Shown here in pieces: positions 62,022 to 64,000 of a stretch of 64,000 bases of DNA. The stretch lies in NCBI GenBank assembly GCA_905250075.1, contig CAJNOP010000015.1:2719340-2783339 (forward strand), in the 5' to 3' direction. The notes under the pieces were generated by a model. The model ran no database searches. It saw nothing but the letters and a program-made list of their open reading frames with translations, and was not told where the DNA came from. The position numbers and the translations under genes were made by a program. The stretch is from Rotaria sp. Silwood1. Its lineage: Eukaryota > Rotifera > Eurotatoria > Philodinida > Philodinidae. Position 1 is the first letter of the stretch; every line of letters begins with the position of its first letter.

Positions 62022-64000
62022 TCAGATATTTTTAAAGTATTAAAGAACGTATTTTTTTAATTCTATATGCAAATGTACTTATATTGCGCAAATCTAAAAA
62101 GGAAAAATGAATCGTTACATTTTCTTTTTTTTTCTTTGAAAAAGAAATAATCAAGAAAATTTTTTTTTTCGTGAATAGTAGTAACAATCTGTCTGAGTAG
62201 TGACTACCCTTAACCAACATTATGTAAAAAGATAAATATAAAAAAAAGAACGATGATATAACATTTGGTCGAGTGCAAAACATGTTGGCAAGTTAAAAGA
62301 CAAGAACATATAATTATTTTTTGTCTTTAATCAAGAATATAATGTAACAGAGTGTATCCTTGATAAAAATAGAAGAAGAAAAAAACAAGAATTTTATTTA
62401 ACTTCTTATTTTGACATAGAAAGAAAATACTTTTACTAATGAAAAATCAACTTACAAAATAAAATCAATCTATAAAACTGATTTAATAGATCAAATTTTA
62501 TTTCAAATATAATACCAATAAAATTTGACTAGAAACATACTAAATTTTGATTATTAACTTTTTTTTATTTTGCTTCTGTATGTTAACACTATTGTTGACG
62601 TTGAAAACCGGCTCTTCGGAAGAAAAAACATTGATACTCAAATTGTAATTATTTTTTTTTCTTGAATTAATCATCTTTAGTTTATAGCACTTCGACGGAA
62701 CGGAAAAGTAGGACAGAAAAAAACTCTCAAGAAGAATGAAGGAATATTTTACAACAAGAGGAAAAAAAAGTGTAAAGATCTATGTCAGAATTATATAAAA
62801 AGAAGTACAGAACAAAATATGTTCTTAAACTCAGTTAAAATAAAAGACTTTTTTTATAAAAAAAAAGAAGAAAATTCATCATGGTGTTGCTTTTTAGACA
62901 ATAAATGTTATCTATTTATGAGCTCAATATTTATGTATTGAGCTTATTATAAAGATTTGTACCTAAGCCTTTAATAGATCTTAACAGTAAAACACAATCG
63001 ATTTAGTCACCTGTTCGAGTGTTTATAAAGACAAAACAACGATGAAACAGATCCTATAGAAAATCGATAATAGGTCTTTAATAGGATTGTTTTTTCATTA
63101 ATATAGTAATAACTCTATATTCTTGTCTACAGTATTTGAAACAAATAAACTATATCCCATGAGATACATACTAAATGGAAATATCTTTTTGTATATTTGA
63201 TAATAATGATGTATATTTGTAATTCAAAAAGTCTATACTATAGGGAACTTGCTCGCAGAAAACTAGTCATTTTGTTACTAGACCATTTATGTCTTTTGTT
63301 TTAATTCAAAAATGCTTAGGAAAAGTAATGAATTTTCTTTTTTTGTTTTAAATTATTTAATAAAATAACTAAAGAAATAAATTTCCTTATATATATATAT
63401 AAATTAAATATGTAATGTATCTATTAGGGCACAGCAACTTTGGATCCAAAAAAAAAATAAGCGTAATTGTTATATCATCATTATGACGTATTTATAATAC
63501 CTTTTTAAAAAAGGATAAAACAAACAAATGAGTTCTTAAGTGCATGGGAAAGAAGCTCATTACTTATATGAAGTTATTAATATCGCAGTTTTGTAGTAGA
63601 ATCACGCAAAAGATTGAATCAAGGAAAATGTTGATGACATTTAATTAATGCACATGTTAATGTTATCATAATTAATATTATCATAGGAATTGAAATAAAT
63701 GTTCGTGATGAACAATGTATTTTTCAATATCTTAAATGAAAAAAAAAACAAAAGTTTTTCATATATATCGCTTCATGAAAAGATCTACTATTTTCTTATG
63801 TTTTTATTACAAAAAAGAAAGAGAGAAGAAGAAGAGACGCGGTATGACTGTCGAGAAGATTAAAGATGATAATAAACGACAAACATAGAGCAAGAAAGAT
63901 GATGTAAATTTAGAGCAAAAGAAAAAAAGAAAACCCATTTACTTTCGTTTAATACACATAGACGACAAAAGGACAATTCAGAGAGAATATGCACATCTCG
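62022..64000. other. terminal AT-rich region
   Basis: The 5' flank of the second nuclear receptor is followed by AT-rich sequence with poly-A/T runs and a short TA run near 63392-63402. I see no supported gene, RNA or repeat to the window edge. Confidence 0.55.

Noticed and set aside
63620..63716. Minus-strand hydrophobic frame resembling a membrane segment
   Set aside because: An in-frame stop directly precedes it, with no acceptor in between, and no partner exon is found.

Overview
The window looks like AT-rich invertebrate animal DNA, most likely from a rotifer and probably a bdelloid. That assignment is an inference. It rests on genes split by many short GT-AG introns (often 45-80 bp), strong A/T-ending codon bias, two highly divergent short nuclear receptors, an intronless divergent 7TM receptor, an F-box/LRR-like protein and an intron-bearing WrbA-type quinone reductase. 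Exon joins below were worked out by hand from reading phase; where stated, all joins keep one frame from start to stop. There is one 100-N assembly gap at 28537-28636.

Layout. 1-16 kb is gene-rich: a small single-pass membrane protein (757-1321), a complete 8-exon cytosolic HSP70 with a heat-shock element in its promoter (3995-7310), an unrecognised 240-aa protein (9266-10961), and a minus-strand Nibbler/EXD3-type DEDDy 3'-5' exonuclease (11386-15909). From 17 to 35 kb the window is a mobile-element and relic zone. It holds a decayed coding stretch, a UAS-PARP fusion gene (19824-21329), an F-box gene (25268-26071), a WrbA-type NAD(P)H:quinone oxidoreductase (31651-32689) and at least seven non-autonomous elements, several with recognisable target-site duplications. 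36-64 kb is gene-sparse: two nuclear receptors (36020-37717 and 59043-62021, both minus), a 7TM receptor (46280-47299, minus), a PDZ-domain protein (53623-55167), a CMPK2-like nucleoside monophosphate kinase (56792-57574), and long AT-rich stretches with no recognisable gene.

The most notable items are these. (1) A 399-aa protein joins a FAF1-like UAS domain to a PARP catalytic domain, an architecture I do not know from standard families. (2) A tRNA-derived SINE family has two copies, each with A and B boxes, a shared 3' body, a poly(A) end and a 13-14 bp target duplication; one copy is nested inside a hAT-like element. (3) Two hAT-like elements have perfect 8-bp target duplications, one full of GGCGGC clusters in otherwise AT-rich DNA. 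(4) A ~770-bp near-palindromic foldback element lies at 40.2-40.96 kb. (5) Old dispersed repeats are shared between introns and intergenic DNA tens of kb apart.

The genes do not form a pathway or operon. They are independent single transcription units on both strands, as expected of a metazoan nuclear genome. The shared features are short introns and introns enlarged by repeat insertion: HSP70 intron 2, the last intron of the 240-aa gene and the nuclear receptor 59-62 kb intron 2 each hold a dispersed repeat.
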